DNA of 64,000 bases, from positions 1 through 64,000 of the forward strand of contig JBDHIW010000002.1 in assembly GCA_039587215.1 (NCBI GenBank). Reading direction: 5' to 3'. The notes beneath the pieces are model-generated. The model was not told the DNA's origin. It was given only the letters and a program-made list of their open reading frames with translations, and made no database searches. Every line of letters begins with the position of its first letter. The first letter of the stretch is position 1. The translations under genes were made by a program, and so were the position numbers. Shown here in pieces: positions 46,817 to 55,444 of this stretch. This DNA is from CAMYLY01 sp039587215 (GTDB lineage: Bacteria; Gemmatimonadota; Gemmatimonadetes; Gemmatimonadales; GWC2-71-9).

Positions 46817-47923
46817 CTAGGTGTAGGAGAGCTCCCACCCGGCTAGCTTGGCGATCAGCGCCAATCGGAACGTCACGTCGGCTTGGCGGCGAGGGAGGGT
46901 CTTCGCATCCATTTCCAGCGGGAATCCGAAGTCTGCGAGCTTCGACGAGCTCTTGGGAATGGCGCGGAGGTTCTTGGGGCTCCAGACGCCTTTGCGGTCG
47001 CAGTCACGAAGGAGCCGGTTCAAGATCCGCGTGGCCACACCTGACTGCTCCAGAATCCCAAGCCTCACCAGGGTCTCAATCCAGTGCAGGGCAAACGGCA
47101 GATCCTTGGGTCGTCCGGCGGAGTCGGCCGCCAGAGGCTCCCCGAGCAGGTGGAAGGTCGGCTTGATGACCTTGCGACCCACCATGATCGTGTAGGTCCG
47201 GCGCGGGGCCGGCTTGGTGATGTAGGCCGCAAACCGGTCGACGAATCCCGCACGCTCGCGCTGAATGCTCGGCATGTGCGCAATCGTCGTGGCGAGGAAC
47301 ACCGTCGGCGGATGAGCGTCCGGGTGCAGGATGTTCCGAGAGCTCTTCCGGATGATGGGCTTGTCGGCGAGTTCGCTTCTCAGGAACTGTGACACTTCCG
47401 AGGCGGTCCGATGCGCCGCGCCCCGAACCCTGGGGTCTTCGACTTTGCCCGCCTGAGCCAGCACGGCCGTGATGCCGTCCCGCACGAGCTGGCGTCCCCA
47501 GTCCGCGAGATCCGGGTTGGTCTTGGCCGGCTTCCGGTACTCGAATTCAAGCGCGGGGTCCAAGTCGCGCGACAGGACCCGATAGAACATCCGCTCCGCC
47601 AAGCGGAACGCCCGGTGGTCGCGGGGCACCCCGAGTTCGAGAAGGCGTCGGTACTGCCAGACGGATCCCACTCCTCGGATTCCCTGCGCCTTGGACGCCG
47701 CGAGTCCGAGCATGTTGCCGGACCACACTCCGTCGGGCCTCTGTTTCCGGAGGGTCTGCACGACGCCCTTGTACTCGGCGACTTCCGCCTCGAGCGCTTC
47801 GACGTCCGCCGGGGTCGCCGCGCCGGGCGGCAGAATCTCCGAGACGGTTCGCCAGCGTATTGGGGCGCAGGCGTTGTCTCGCAGCCAGCTGACTGGGACG
47901 CGGTGTGTGGTGGGAAGGTCCAG
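46817..47923 (-). CDS. Hypothetical helical protein, probable non-AUG start
   Basis: The first standard start codon in frame is GTG at 47759-47761 (314 residues). However, 54 codons upstream of it are open and protein-like, with Val-Ser-Trp-Leu-Arg-Asp-Asn and Ile-Arg-Trp-Arg, and contain no ATG, GTG or TTG. A CTG at 47921-47923 with AGGAG and GAGG before it would give 368 residues and follows a stop codon by two codons. The protein is soluble, mostly helical and rich in Arg and Leu; repeated helical pairs recall an alpha-toroid, but I assign no function. Codon use is slightly less GC-biased than in its neighbours. Confidence 0.6.
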   Translation of the reverse strand: MDLPTTHRVPVSWLRDNACAPIRWRTVSEILPPGAATPADVEALEAEVAEYKGVVQTLRKQRPDGVWSGNMLGLAASKAQGIRGVGSVWQYRRLLELGVPRDHRAFRLAERMFYRVLSRDLDPALEFEYRKPAKTNPDLADWGRQLVRDGITAVLAQAGKVEDPRVRGAAHRTASEVSQFLRSELADKPIIRKSSRNILHPDAHPPTVFLATTIAHMPSIQRERAGFVDRFAAYITKPAPRRTYTIMVGRKVIKPTFHLLGEPLAADSAGRPKDLPFALHWIETLVRLGILEQSGVATRILNRLLRDCDRKGVWSPKNLRAIPKSSSKLADFGFPLEMDAKTLPRRQADVTFRLALIAKLAGWELSYT

Positions 47924-48030
47924 TGTCCTCTACTCCTGTCCTACATGACTAATTGGAGGCGCGACAACATACTTGGTTTTCCGGGCGACCACTAGGCCCC
48001 GAGTGGAATCCCCAGTGATTCCGGATGGAA
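47924..48030. other. Intergenic region with possible promoter
   Basis: 107 bases between two genes on the minus strand. A TATGTT on the minus strand (near 47970) could be the -10 of the hypothetical gene. GATTCC and GGAATC copies around 48008-48033 form small inverted repeats near the end of the peptidase-like gene. No T-run terminator is evident. Confidence 0.3.
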
Positions 48031-49398
48031 TCAGGGTATCGCGACCCTGAGGACCGGCCGGCCCTGCATTTCTCGCAGTATTTCGATCACGCCACCTGCC
48101 AGATCGACAGACGTTTTTGCGCCGGCCCCACCGCCAACCACTACGGACGCCACACCGGCCCGGCCCGCGTCCAACCATTGCGGGCCGAGCATCATCCACT
48201 CACTCGGATCTCCGCCGACGGGACCGGTCCCAACGAGCACGCTGTCAAGCGACGAACCCGCTCCGCCCCAGAGGCCCTGCCGATCGCCGGCGCTCGCGAC
48301 CCCCACGTGGTCGAGCACCACCGCGCTATGGGCGTCCCGCAGGACGGCTCCGCGGGCGTAGGATCCATGCGCCCCAGGCGTCGCGAGAAACACCACCGGA
48401 CGCCCTCCACGCTCCGGCATGGAGGCGAAGCGGCATGCAAGGGCCAGGAACGCGCCGAGGCTCTGGGCGTTGTGGCCGCGTGCTCCAGGCGTCTCGTCGT
48501 AATGCGTCAGGACCAGAATCGAGCCTGCGTCCGGGCTCGTCGTTCCCGGCGACCGGGCTCCAACGGACGGCATCGTGACGAGGTCGAAGGTCGTTGTGAG
48601 ATCTGCCACGAGGTGTCCGCCGAGCGACAGGGGCGCGAACCCGGGCTGCGCCGCCCGACGCTCGAGCACCGCGAGGTCCCGGTCCGCCGTCGCGAGGAGT
48701 TCGGCCATGGCCGAACGCGTGATCCACGCAGCGAACGCGAGGCCGCGCGGCAACTCCGCCGCGCCCGATCCGACGGGATCCAGAGCCACCGTGGAGATGT
48801 CGTCGATCACGATCAGCACCCCGCGCGTGCCGAGCCCGGCGAGACGGCGCAGCTTCGAGTCGGGAAGGGCGTCCACGCCGTCTCGTATGGTTGGCGCATC
48901 CTCCGGGGCGGCCGCGCGGTCGCCATCGAGCACGACCGCGATGCTTCCATCGAGAGACCCCGCGCCGAGGTCGTTCCGCCCACGGTGTGGCGCGACCATG
49001 CCGTACCCGACGAAGACGAGTGGCCCGTCGACGCTGAGCTGGCCGGCGCGCGCGTTGGCGCGCAGGTCTGCGGGTGCCCGCAGGTTGACGGTGCGCGGTC
49101 CAAACCCCACCACCATGGTGCCCTCGGTGGCCGAGCGTCGTACGGTCGTCGGCTGCTCGAAGACGCCGTTGCCCCAGAGGCCGTCGAGACCTGCGCCCTC
49201 GAGGGCGGCCGAGAGGTAAGCCGCGGTCACCAACGCACCACGGCTGCCGACGGATCGCTCCTCGAGCAGCGGCGATGCCAGAAAGCGCAGATCGGCCGAT
49301 AGACGCGGGTCTGTCTCCTGCGCGAAGCCGGACCCCGCTCCAAGGAGGAGTGTCCCCACGAGGAGGCCCCGTGCGAGCGCGTGCGTCGGGCTACCCAT
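48031..49398 (-). CDS. Exported M28 peptidase-like protein with altered active site
   Basis: 455 residues from the ATG at 49396-49398 (GTG two codons earlier is possible). A signal peptide ends near residue 27. A PA-like insert (about 105-200) and an M28-like fold follow. The metal-binding region reads His-Tyr-Asp-Glu-Thr-Pro-Gly-Ala-Arg-Gly-His-Asn-Ala-Gln where active enzymes have Gly-Ala-x-Asp-Asn-x-Ser-Gly. The usual Glu-Glu pair is replaced by Gly-Ala-His. Several zinc ligands are therefore missing, and it is probably not an active aminopeptidase. It overlaps the propeller gene by eight bases and may work with it. Confidence 0.7.
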   Translation of the reverse strand: MGSPTHALARGLLVGTLLLGAGSGFAQETDPRLSADLRFLASPLLEERSVGSRGALVTAAYLSAALEGAGLDGLWGNGVFEQPTTVRRSATEGTMVVGFGPRTVNLRAPADLRANARAGQLSVDGPLVFVGYGMVAPHRGRNDLGAGSLDGSIAVVLDGDRAAAPEDAPTIRDGVDALPDSKLRRLAGLGTRGVLIVIDDISTVALDPVGSGAAELPRGLAFAAWITRSAMAELLATADRDLAVLERRAAQPGFAPLSLGGHLVADLTTTFDLVTMPSVGARSPGTTSPDAGSILVLTHYDETPGARGHNAQSLGAFLALACRFASMPERGGRPVVFLATPGAHGSYARGAVLRDAHSAVVLDHVGVASAGDRQGLWGGAGSSLDSVLVGTGPVGGDPSEWMMLGPQWLDAGRAGVASVVVGGGAGAKTSVDLAGGVIEILREMQGRPVLRVAIP

Positions 49399-50296
49399 CG
49401 ACACACCATGCGCGGCCGATGCCGCCGCGGCCCAGGCCGAGGCCCTCGGCCGTCAGGACGACACCCCCCTCCGGATGGAAGTCCACCGCCTCACCCTGTC
49501 CGTCGGCAAACCCAAGCCAGCAGGGAGATCCGTCCGCGATCCACGTTCCCGCGTCGTCCATCGCAAAGAAATAGAGTTCGGTGTAGGTCCGGACCACCAG
49601 GCGCGCCCCGTCGGGAGAGATCGCCGCTCCCGTCGGCACGCGGCCGAGAATCGGCACCGGCCGGAATCCCAGGTCGCCGACGCGTTCGGCCGTTGCGGTG
49701 TCGCCCGCGAAGGCGGTGGCGCGCACACGGAAGATCTCGATCGAGCCGGCAGCGGTCTTGGGCACGAGCCATACGGTGCCGTCCCGTCCCACCGCCAGGG
49801 CCTCAGTGTCGCGCGGCCCGCCAGGGTACCGCACGCGGAGGTGCCTCGCGACATCGACGGTGTCGGTGGGCCCCCGCAGTGTCGAGGGCTCGACCACGAC
49901 GTAGAGGTCGACCCACTCACGATGGCCGAGGTTGTTGCCGATGTCGCCCACCACGAGGCAGGAGCCGGGGCGCCCGGGGCACGGGCCGGCCGCGATGTCC
50001 TCCCAGTCGACGGCGCCCGCGCCCCGAAGCCACACCGTGCCCCGGTCGCGACCGTCGAGGTCGGTGAGATAGAGTACCGGCCCGTCGTCCGAATCGTTGT
50101 GGGTCCACAGGTAGCCGCCGCCCTGGCGGCTCACCGCCACCCCGGAACTCTCCCGAATTCGCCGGTTCTCGAACGTGCCGACCCGCTCGTAGCGTGTCTC
50201 GCGTCTGTCCCCCTGGTGCCAGGCGCCGTCGCCCGAGCCCAGCGTCGCCGCCGCGATGGCGCACGAGGAGAGAAGGCCCACCGTGATTCCGTGCAT
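49391..50296 (-). CDS. Secreted beta-propeller-like protein
   Basis: 301 residues from the ATG at 50294-50296, giving a signal peptide (hydrophobic stretch ending near Ala-Thr-Leu-Gly). A GTG 11 codons earlier is an alternative. Repeated blade-like segments are seen: Glu-Ser-Ser-Gly-Val-Ala-Val-Ser, His-Asn-Asp-Ser-Asp-Asp, Asp-Trp-Glu-Asp-Ile-Ala, Asp-Ile-Gly-Asn-Asn, Thr-Glu-Ala-Leu-Ala-Val and Pro-Thr-Gly-Ala-Ala-Ile-Ser-Pro-Asp-Gly. They resemble SdiA-regulated or phytase/esterase-like propellers. Ligand unknown. It is divergent from the aconitase gene across a 73-base region with overlapping -10 elements. Confidence 0.7.
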   Translation of the reverse strand: MHGITVGLLSSCAIAAATLGSGDGAWHQGDRRETRYERVGTFENRRIRESSGVAVSRQGGGYLWTHNDSDDGPVLYLTDLDGRDRGTVWLRGAGAVDWEDIAAGPCPGRPGSCLVVGDIGNNLGHREWVDLYVVVEPSTLRGPTDTVDVARHLRVRYPGGPRDTEALAVGRDGTVWLVPKTAAGSIEIFRVRATAFAGDTATAERVGDLGFRPVPILGRVPTGAAISPDGARLVVRTYTELYFFAMDDAGTWIADGSPCWLGFADGQGEAVDFHPEGGVVLTAEGLGLGRGGIGRAWCVDG

Positions 50297-50352
50297 GACG
50301 CGCGAAGGATGCCGCAACGCGGCGTGCAAAGCGAGAGGGCTCGGGAATCCCG

Positions 50353-50360
50353 ATTATCTT
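50353..50360. promoter_or_regulatory. Overlapping divergent -10 elements (aconitase / propeller)
   Basis: On the plus strand TATCTT (50355-50360) lies nine bases before the aconitase ATG at 50370. On the minus strand GATAAT (50358-50353) faces the propeller gene. The two promoters physically overlap, so they should exclude each other. Confidence 0.5.
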
Positions 50361-50369
50361 AATTCACCT

Positions 50370-52406
50370 ATGACCAACCGATTGCTCGACCGTCCCGTGG
50401 CCAAGCGGCCCGCCACGGTGCAGTTCGATGGCCGCATCCTGTTCCTCGCAGACGACGCGGATCTCGTACGGCGGCAGCTCGCGGGGGAAGACCTGGCGTG
50501 GCCGGTGGACACCCCGCTCCGGGACAACATCTCCACCGACGAGATCACGCCTGCCTACATCTGCTACTACTACGACGAAAAGCTCGGCGACTTCCCGTAC
50601 CTCGGTCTCAAGGCGGGTGAGGAGTTCCCCATCGAGCCCGGCTCCGTCCGCGCAGGGGGGTTCGTCTGCTCCGTGTCGGGCAAGCGGCGCGGGAAGGGGT
50701 CGTCGCGCGAGCAGTCGCCGTATGCGGAGCTCTGCGCCGGCATCCGGCTGGTGATCGCCGAGAACATCGAACGCATCTACCGCGAGAACTGCCAGAACCT
50801 CGGGATCCTCACGAGCACGGACTTCGGGCTCATCGAGCGGCTGCGGTCCGGGGAGGAGATCCCCCTCGACGAGTTCACGGCGGGACTCGGCGAGATTACG
50901 CGCGGCATCATCGAGTACGGGGGTCTGTTCCAGTACAACGTCGCGAGAATGCAGGGGCAGGTGACGGTTCCGGTGCCAGACACCCCCGCTCGCCCCATGA
51001 CGCTCGGCGAGAAGATCATCGCGCGGCACTGGGTGAAGGACCTCGCGCGCGGTGCCGTCGGCGTCGATGCGGTCCGCCCCGGCGACGAAGGCTTCGTCCA
51101 AACCGACATTCGCTTCAGTCACGAGTACGTCACCCCCATGTCGGCCATCTTCTGGCGCGACCTGGTCGGTGAGAACGAGAAGGTCGTGGAGCCGGAGTCC
51201 ATCTTCTTCTTCCGCGACCATCTGACGTTCCTCGAGATTGCGATGACCGAAGAGCGCAAGGCGCAGGGCCTGCTCGACGTCGCGCTCGAGCTCAAGAAGA
51301 AGCAGGAGGACTTCGCGGAGCAGCAGGGCGTACGGCTCTACGGCGAGTTGCCGGGCCGCGGGCTCCACGGCATCCCGGTTGGATCGGAAGCCATCTGTCA
51401 CTCGAAGATCCTGGAACAGCACGCGCTTCCCGGACACCTCATCATCGGCAGCGATTCGCACACGCCGCACGCGGGCGCCATCGGTGCTGTGGCGTTCGGT
51501 GTCGGCACGACGGCGATCTTCAACTCGTGGCTGACCAAGGACGTCCGGATCACGGTGCCACCGTCGGTGCTGATCCGGGTCAACGGAGCGACGCCGCCCA
51601 ACGTGACGGCGAAGGACTTCATGCTGCAGATCCTCCGCCACCCGTACGTGAAGAACGGACACGCGATCGGGAAGATCGTCGAGTACGCCGGAGAGGCGGT
51701 GGAGGCGCTCTCGATCGACGAGCGCGCGACGATGACCAACATGGCGGCCGAAGTAGGCGCCTTCACCGGCGTGATTCAGCCGGACGAGAAGGCGGTCGAG
51801 TTTCTCGTGCGCGAACGCGGCGCCGACGCCGCGGAGGTCCGGGCGCTGCTCGACGGACTCGTATCGGACGAGGGTGCCGAGTACGAGACCGTGATCGACA
51901 TCGACGCCACAACCCTCCAGCCGATGGTGGCCCTCCCCGGCGACCCGGGCAACGGGCTCTTCATCGACGAACTCGGCGACCCGGTGCGCGTCGATATCGC
52001 CTACGCGGGGTCCTGCACGGCGGGCAAGAAGTCCGACATGGACATGTACGCTGCCGTGTTCAAGGACGCGCTCGATCGAGGCCAGCGGATTTCGGAGCAC
52101 GTCAAATGCTTCATCCAGTGCGGGTCGCAGGAGGTGAAGCGGTACTGCGAGGAGCGGGGGTACCTGGAGGTGTTCCGCGACGTCGGCGCCGAATTCATCG
52201 AGCCGTCATGCGGTGCGTGCATCAACGCGGGGCCGGGCGTCTCCTATGACCGCGACACGGTCACCGTGAGTGCCATCAACCGGAACTTCCCCGGGCGGTC
52301 CGGTCCGGGTCAGCTCTATCTGGCGAGTCCGTACACGACGGCGGCCAGCGCCGTCGCCGGCGTGATCACGACCTGGAATGCCGAGGGCGTGCCGGCAGAG
52401 GTCTAG
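50370..52406 (+). CDS. Aconitase-family hydratase with N-terminal swivel domain (permuted order)
   Basis: 678 residues from ATG 50370. The swivel (LeuD-like) domain is at the N-terminus, with Gly-Lys-x-x-Gly-Lys-Gly-Ser-Ser-Arg-Glu (about 104-114). The catalytic LeuC-like part follows (about 210-678), with Gly-Ser-Asp-Ser-His-Thr (360-365) and cluster ligands Cys549, Cys614 and Cys617. In AcnA the swivel is C-terminal; AcnB has it before the core but after a HEAT-like domain that is absent here. It probably interconverts citrate and isocitrate in the TCA cycle, although an isopropylmalate or homoaconitate role is possible. The stop shares CTAG with the next gene. Confidence 0.88.
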   Translation: MTNRLLDRPVAKRPATVQFDGRILFLADDADLVRRQLAGEDLAWPVDTPLRDNISTDEITPAYICYYYDEKLGDFPYLGLKAGEEFPIEPGSVRAGGFVCSVSGKRRGKGSSREQSPYAELCAGIRLVIAENIERIYRENCQNLGILTSTDFGLIERLRSGEEIPLDEFTAGLGEITRGIIEYGGLFQYNVARMQGQVTVPVPDTPARPMTLGEKIIARHWVKDLARGAVGVDAVRPGDEGFVQTDIRFSHEYVTPMSAIFWRDLVGENEKVVEPESIFFFRDHLTFLEIAMTEERKAQGLLDVALELKKKQEDFAEQQGVRLYGELPGRGLHGIPVGSEAICHSKILEQHALPGHLIIGSDSHTPHAGAIGAVAFGVGTTAIFNSWLTKDVRITVPPSVLIRVNGATPPNVTAKDFMLQILRHPYVKNGHAIGKIVEYAGEAVEALSIDERATMTNMAAEVGAFTGVIQPDEKAVEFLVRERGADAAEVRALLDGLVSDEGAEYETVIDIDATTLQPMVALPGDPGNGLFIDELGDPVRVDIAYAGSCTAGKKSDMDMYAAVFKDALDRGQRISEHVKCFIQCGSQEVKRYCEERGYLEVFRDVGAEFIEPSCGACINAGPGVSYDRDTVTVSAINRNFPGRSGPGQLYLASPYTTAASAVAGVITTWNAEGVPAEV

Positions 52407-53707
52407 CGGGTCGGCGCGTCCGCCCGGGACGATGGTGACGGGCGAAAGCCCCCCGGCGGGTACACGCCGCGGGCGTTCCACATCACCCAATCCGTGATGC
52501 CGAGGTCCTCGGCGGCCTGAATCTGTGCGCGGACCTCCGTGGCGGTGTAACGAACGCCGCGGATCGAGAAGCTCTGCAGATAGGGCCGAATCTGTGCTGC
52601 GTTCGGGATGTCGGCGGAGCGTGCCACGGCATCCACCAACGCGCGGCGTACCGTCTCGTATGGCTCGGCGTTCGGGAATCCGATACCGTACGAGCCGCGG
52701 CCGTAGTGGCTCGGGTAGATCATGGGCAACAGCACGTCGGCCAGCGTCGAGAGGTCATCCCACGCCTGCCCGATCCCGAGGTCGCCGGTCGCACTCGTCG
52801 TGAGTCCGAAGACGTCGAGGGTAAGCGGCACGCCCAACGCGCGCACCCGGTCGCGCAGCATGGCGACATGCCGACCGATGGCGGCCCGCCGGCTCTCGCC
52901 GTTGCGTTGCGCTTCGAAGCGGGCGTGCCGCATGCGGGAGGCGCGCTCGTCGGGGAAGCGCACGTAGTCGAACTGGATCTCCTCGAACCCCATGAGCACC
53001 GCTTCCGCTGCGAGGTCCGCGGCGTAGATCCACACCGAATCGTGGTAGGCGTCGACCCACGGCTCGTCGAGACCGTCGCGCCACAGACCGCCTCGGCGGT
53101 CTTTGATAGCCCACGCCGGTTTCCGTGTGGCGAGCAGGGCGTCGCGCGCCACGACGATCCGCGCGATCGGGTGAATGCCGTGCTCGCGGAGCCGTACGAG
53201 CCGGCTCTGCAGATCGGGCGCGCGCACCATGCCGTTCGCCCCGATCTCGATGGCCGTCGGAACCGCCGACCGGTACGTCAGATAGCCCGTCGCGTCCTTC
53301 ACGTCGATCACGAACGCGTTGACCTCGGTCGTGTCCGCGAGCGCGAGCAGCGGCTCGAGCCGGCTCGAGCCGAAGACCCAGGCGTTGAGGTACAGGCCGC
53401 GAACGGCCGCGGGTAGTTCCCCCGAGGGCGGCGGGGGGATGGGAATCGGATCCGGCGGGACGTCGCCGACCCGGTAGACCGGAAACTCGGATGTGTGGTG
53501 GAGTCGGGTGACCGCCGGCACGTCGGCCGGCGGGGGCGGAAACGCGATCTCGGGCACTGCGCGGCCCGCCAGCTCGCCCGCATAGTCGGGAATGGCGGCG
53601 CGGTGATGGGGCACGGCGAACGACGCGCCGTCTTGGGCGCGGCTCGCGGCGGGGCCGCACATGGCGGCGATCGCCATCAGTGCGAGAACTCGTGTGGTCG
53701 ACCGGAT
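52403..53707 (-). CDS. Exported putative glycoside hydrolase (DUF4015 type)
   Basis: The domain is a TIM-barrel glycoside hydrolase-like fold of DUF4015, with Asn-Ala-Phe-Val-Ile-Asp-Val-Lys-Asp, Glu-Ile-Gln-Phe-Asp-Tyr-Val-Arg-Phe-Pro and Pro-Met-Ile-Tyr-Pro-Ser-His-Tyr; the acidic residues are likely catalytic. The first ATG (53675-53677) falls inside the hydrophobic core of a signal peptide. The full signal (Arg-Ser-Thr-Thr-Arg-Val-Leu-Ala-Leu-Met-Ala-Ile) begins ten codons earlier at an ATC (53705-53707) that sits five bases after a strong AAGGAGG. I therefore place the start there (434 residues), as a rare AUC start or a base error for ATG. Confidence 0.75.
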   Translation of the reverse strand: MRSTTRVLALMAIAAMCGPAASRAQDGASFAVPHHRAAIPDYAGELAGRAVPEIAFPPPPADVPAVTRLHHTSEFPVYRVGDVPPDPIPIPPPPSGELPAAVRGLYLNAWVFGSSRLEPLLALADTTEVNAFVIDVKDATGYLTYRSAVPTAIEIGANGMVRAPDLQSRLVRLREHGIHPIARIVVARDALLATRKPAWAIKDRRGGLWRDGLDEPWVDAYHDSVWIYAADLAAEAVLMGFEEIQFDYVRFPDERASRMRHARFEAQRNGESRRAAIGRHVAMLRDRVRALGVPLTLDVFGLTTSATGDLGIGQAWDDLSTLADVLLPMIYPSHYGRGSYGIGFPNAEPYETVRRALVDAVARSADIPNAAQIRPYLQSFSIRGVRYTATEVRAQIQAAEDLGITDWVMWNARGVYPPGGFRPSPSSRADAPTR

Positions 53708-53730
53708 GCGTGCCTCCTTGAGCGCAAAGA

Positions 53731-53750
53731 CGGCGCGTGGTGACGCGCCG
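53731..53750 (-). terminator. Intrinsic terminator of the OmpA gene
   Basis: An 8-pair GC stem (CGGCGCGT with ACGCGCCG) closes a 4-base loop. On the minus strand it is followed by TCTTT; on the plus strand by CCTTTTCTT. It lies 33 bases after the OmpA stop and may act in both directions. Confidence 0.75.
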
Positions 53751-53783
53751 CCTTTTCTTCCAACTCGCTAGGACGCTACGCGT

Positions 53784-55346
53784 TCAGGGTTGCTCGAGCA
53801 AGTGAAGCTCGACTCGACGGTTCCGGCGTCGGCCGTCCGGCGTCGCATTGTCCGCGATCGGACGGTCGGGTCCGTAGCCGCGCGCCACCATTCGGTCGGG
53901 CCGAACACCCTGGCGGGCGAGATAAGCCTTGACCGACTGTGCGCGTGCAAGCGACAGGCGTTGGTTGACCTGCAGCGACCCGCTGGCGTCGGTGTGCCCG
54001 GCGATCTCGATCCGGACCATGGGATTCGCCATCAGCGACTCGGCCACGCGATCGAGGGCGGCATACGACTCCTCGGTGAGGGCGGACCGGCCCGACTGGA
54101 AGGTCACGTCCTCCAGCACGAGCGGGCGGGCAACACCCTGCTCGACGAGGAACAGCGTCGGGCACCCGGTCGCGTCGACGGATTCGCCCGCCCGCGTGGC
54201 GGGGCAGGCGTCATCCGGATCGAGCACCCCGTCGCCGTCGCTGTCGCGGACGACCTCACAGCCGCGCGCGTCGACCTCCGTGCCCGCGGCGGTGTTCGGG
54301 CACGCGTCCGACGGATCTTCGACGCCGTCACCGTCCGTATCCCGGACGCAGCCCGCTGCGTCCACGGGAGCGCCGGCGGGGGTCGCCGGGCACTGATCGA
54401 GGCCGTCGTACACCCCGTCGGCGTCGCCGTCCAAGGGACAGCCGCGCGCGTCGATCTCGGCACCGGCCGGGGTGTCCGGACAGGCGTCGAGTCCGTCGAA
54501 CACACCATCGACGTCGGTGTCGACCGGACATCCGTTCGCATCGACGGCCGCACCGCCGGGAGTGTTCGGGCAGACGTCGATGCCGTTCACCACGGCATCG
54601 CCGTCGGAGTCCATGGCGCACCCGGACGTGTCGACGTCGGCGCCTGCGGGCGTGTCCGGACAGGCGTCGAGTCCGTCGAACACCGTGTCGGCGTCGCCGT
54701 CGAGCGGGCAGCCTCGCGGATCGACGAGGGCGCCGAGCGGGGTGCCCGGGCAGTCGTCGGCTCTGTCGGCCACGCGGTCGCCGTCACGATCGCGGGGTGG
54801 GCCGCCGAAGGCGAAGATGGACAGGCCCGCGGCGACCGAGAGGTTCGTGGTTCTGGCCGTACCGGGCGGCAGCTGGGTCGTGGGGACGTAGTCGATGCGC
54901 CCTTCGATCCGGAACGCGGTCCGTCCCCCGAATCCGATACGGTCGCCGATGACGCCGTGCACGCCGTTGTCGACGCCCTGGGTCACCCCGCGGTAGAAGA
55001 GCCGCGTGTACCCCGCACCGAGATAGACGGACCCCAGTGGGGTCCCGAGGTGCCCGGTCAGGGTGCCGCCCACGCGTGTCACGCGCACGCGTTCCCCCGT
55101 CGCGGTCAGTTGTGACTGGGTGTGGTCGGCGACGCCGTCGATCGAGAGAAACCGCGCGAGGTAGATCCCGAACCACCCACCGGCACCGAACGCGTTGTCG
55201 GCGCCCACGCTCGCGGCATCGAAGCGGGTGAAGGACCCGAACGCGCCCATCTCCACTTGGCCGCCCCGGCCGGTCTGGGCACGCACCGTGGGAACGGCGA
55301 CGACCGAGAGGACGAGGACGAAGAGGGTACTCCGCCAGCGGAACAT
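53784..55346 (-). CDS. OmpA family protein with seven thrombospondin type 3 repeats
   Basis: 520 residues: signal peptide (to about 23), an eight-strand-type beta barrel (about 25-180), seven TSP3 calcium-binding repeats of 30 residues each (about 183-395, pattern Asp-x-Asp-x-Asp-x-Val ... Cys-Pro-x-Thr-Pro ... Gly-Cys) and a C-terminal OmpA domain (about 410-520) with Gly-His-Thr-Asp-x-x-Gly and Asn-x-x-Leu-Ser-x-x-Arg-Ala. It ties the outer membrane to peptidoglycan. Each repeat has two Cys and can form one disulfide. The promoter lies six bases upstream of the ATG and a terminator follows. Confidence 0.94.
   Translation of the reverse strand: MFRWRSTLFVLVLSVVAVPTVRAQTGRGGQVEMGAFGSFTRFDAASVGADNAFGAGGWFGIYLARFLSIDGVADHTQSQLTATGERVRVTRVGGTLTGHLGTPLGSVYLGAGYTRLFYRGVTQGVDNGVHGVIGDRIGFGGRTAFRIEGRIDYVPTTQLPPGTARTTNLSVAAGLSIFAFGGPPRDRDGDRVADRADDCPGTPLGALVDPRGCPLDGDADTVFDGLDACPDTPAGADVDTSGCAMDSDGDAVVNGIDVCPNTPGGAAVDANGCPVDTDVDGVFDGLDACPDTPAGAEIDARGCPLDGDADGVYDGLDQCPATPAGAPVDAAGCVRDTDGDGVEDPSDACPNTAAGTEVDARGCEVVRDSDGDGVLDPDDACPATRAGESVDATGCPTLFLVEQGVARPLVLEDVTFQSGRSALTEESYAALDRVAESLMANPMVRIEIAGHTDASGSLQVNQRLSLARAQSVKAYLARQGVRPDRMVARGYGPDRPIADNATPDGRRRNRRVELHLLEQP
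54472..54503. repeat. 32-base direct repeat within the TSP3 region (copy 1)
   Basis: Identical to 54652-54683, 180 bases (two TSP3 units) away. Recombination between them would remove or add exactly two repeats in frame, so the repeat number may vary between strains. Confidence 0.85.
54652..54683. repeat. 32-base direct repeat within the TSP3 region (copy 2)
   Basis: Second copy of the repeat at 54472-54503. Confidence 0.85.
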
Positions 55347-55352
55347 GTCTTC

Positions 55353-55358
55353 AATCTA
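55353..55358 (-). promoter_or_regulatory. -10 element of the OmpA gene, leaderless type
   Basis: TAGATT on the minus strand ends six bases before the ATG (55344-55346); no ribosome site between them. Confidence 0.55.
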
Positions 55359-55409
55359 CTACGCTCTTCCGGCACCGACAGGCATTGTCGCCCCTCCGGA
55401 CGCGTGCAT

Positions 55410-55415
55410 TAGCTT
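55410..55415 (+). promoter_or_regulatory. -10 element of the selW-pfkA-helicase operon
   Basis: TAGCTT 29 bases before the selenoprotein ATG, giving a leader of about 22 bases that contains the ribosome site AGAGGAG. Confidence 0.5.
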
Positions 55416-55444
55416 ACGGATGTCATCGCCGCACAGAGGAGCAT

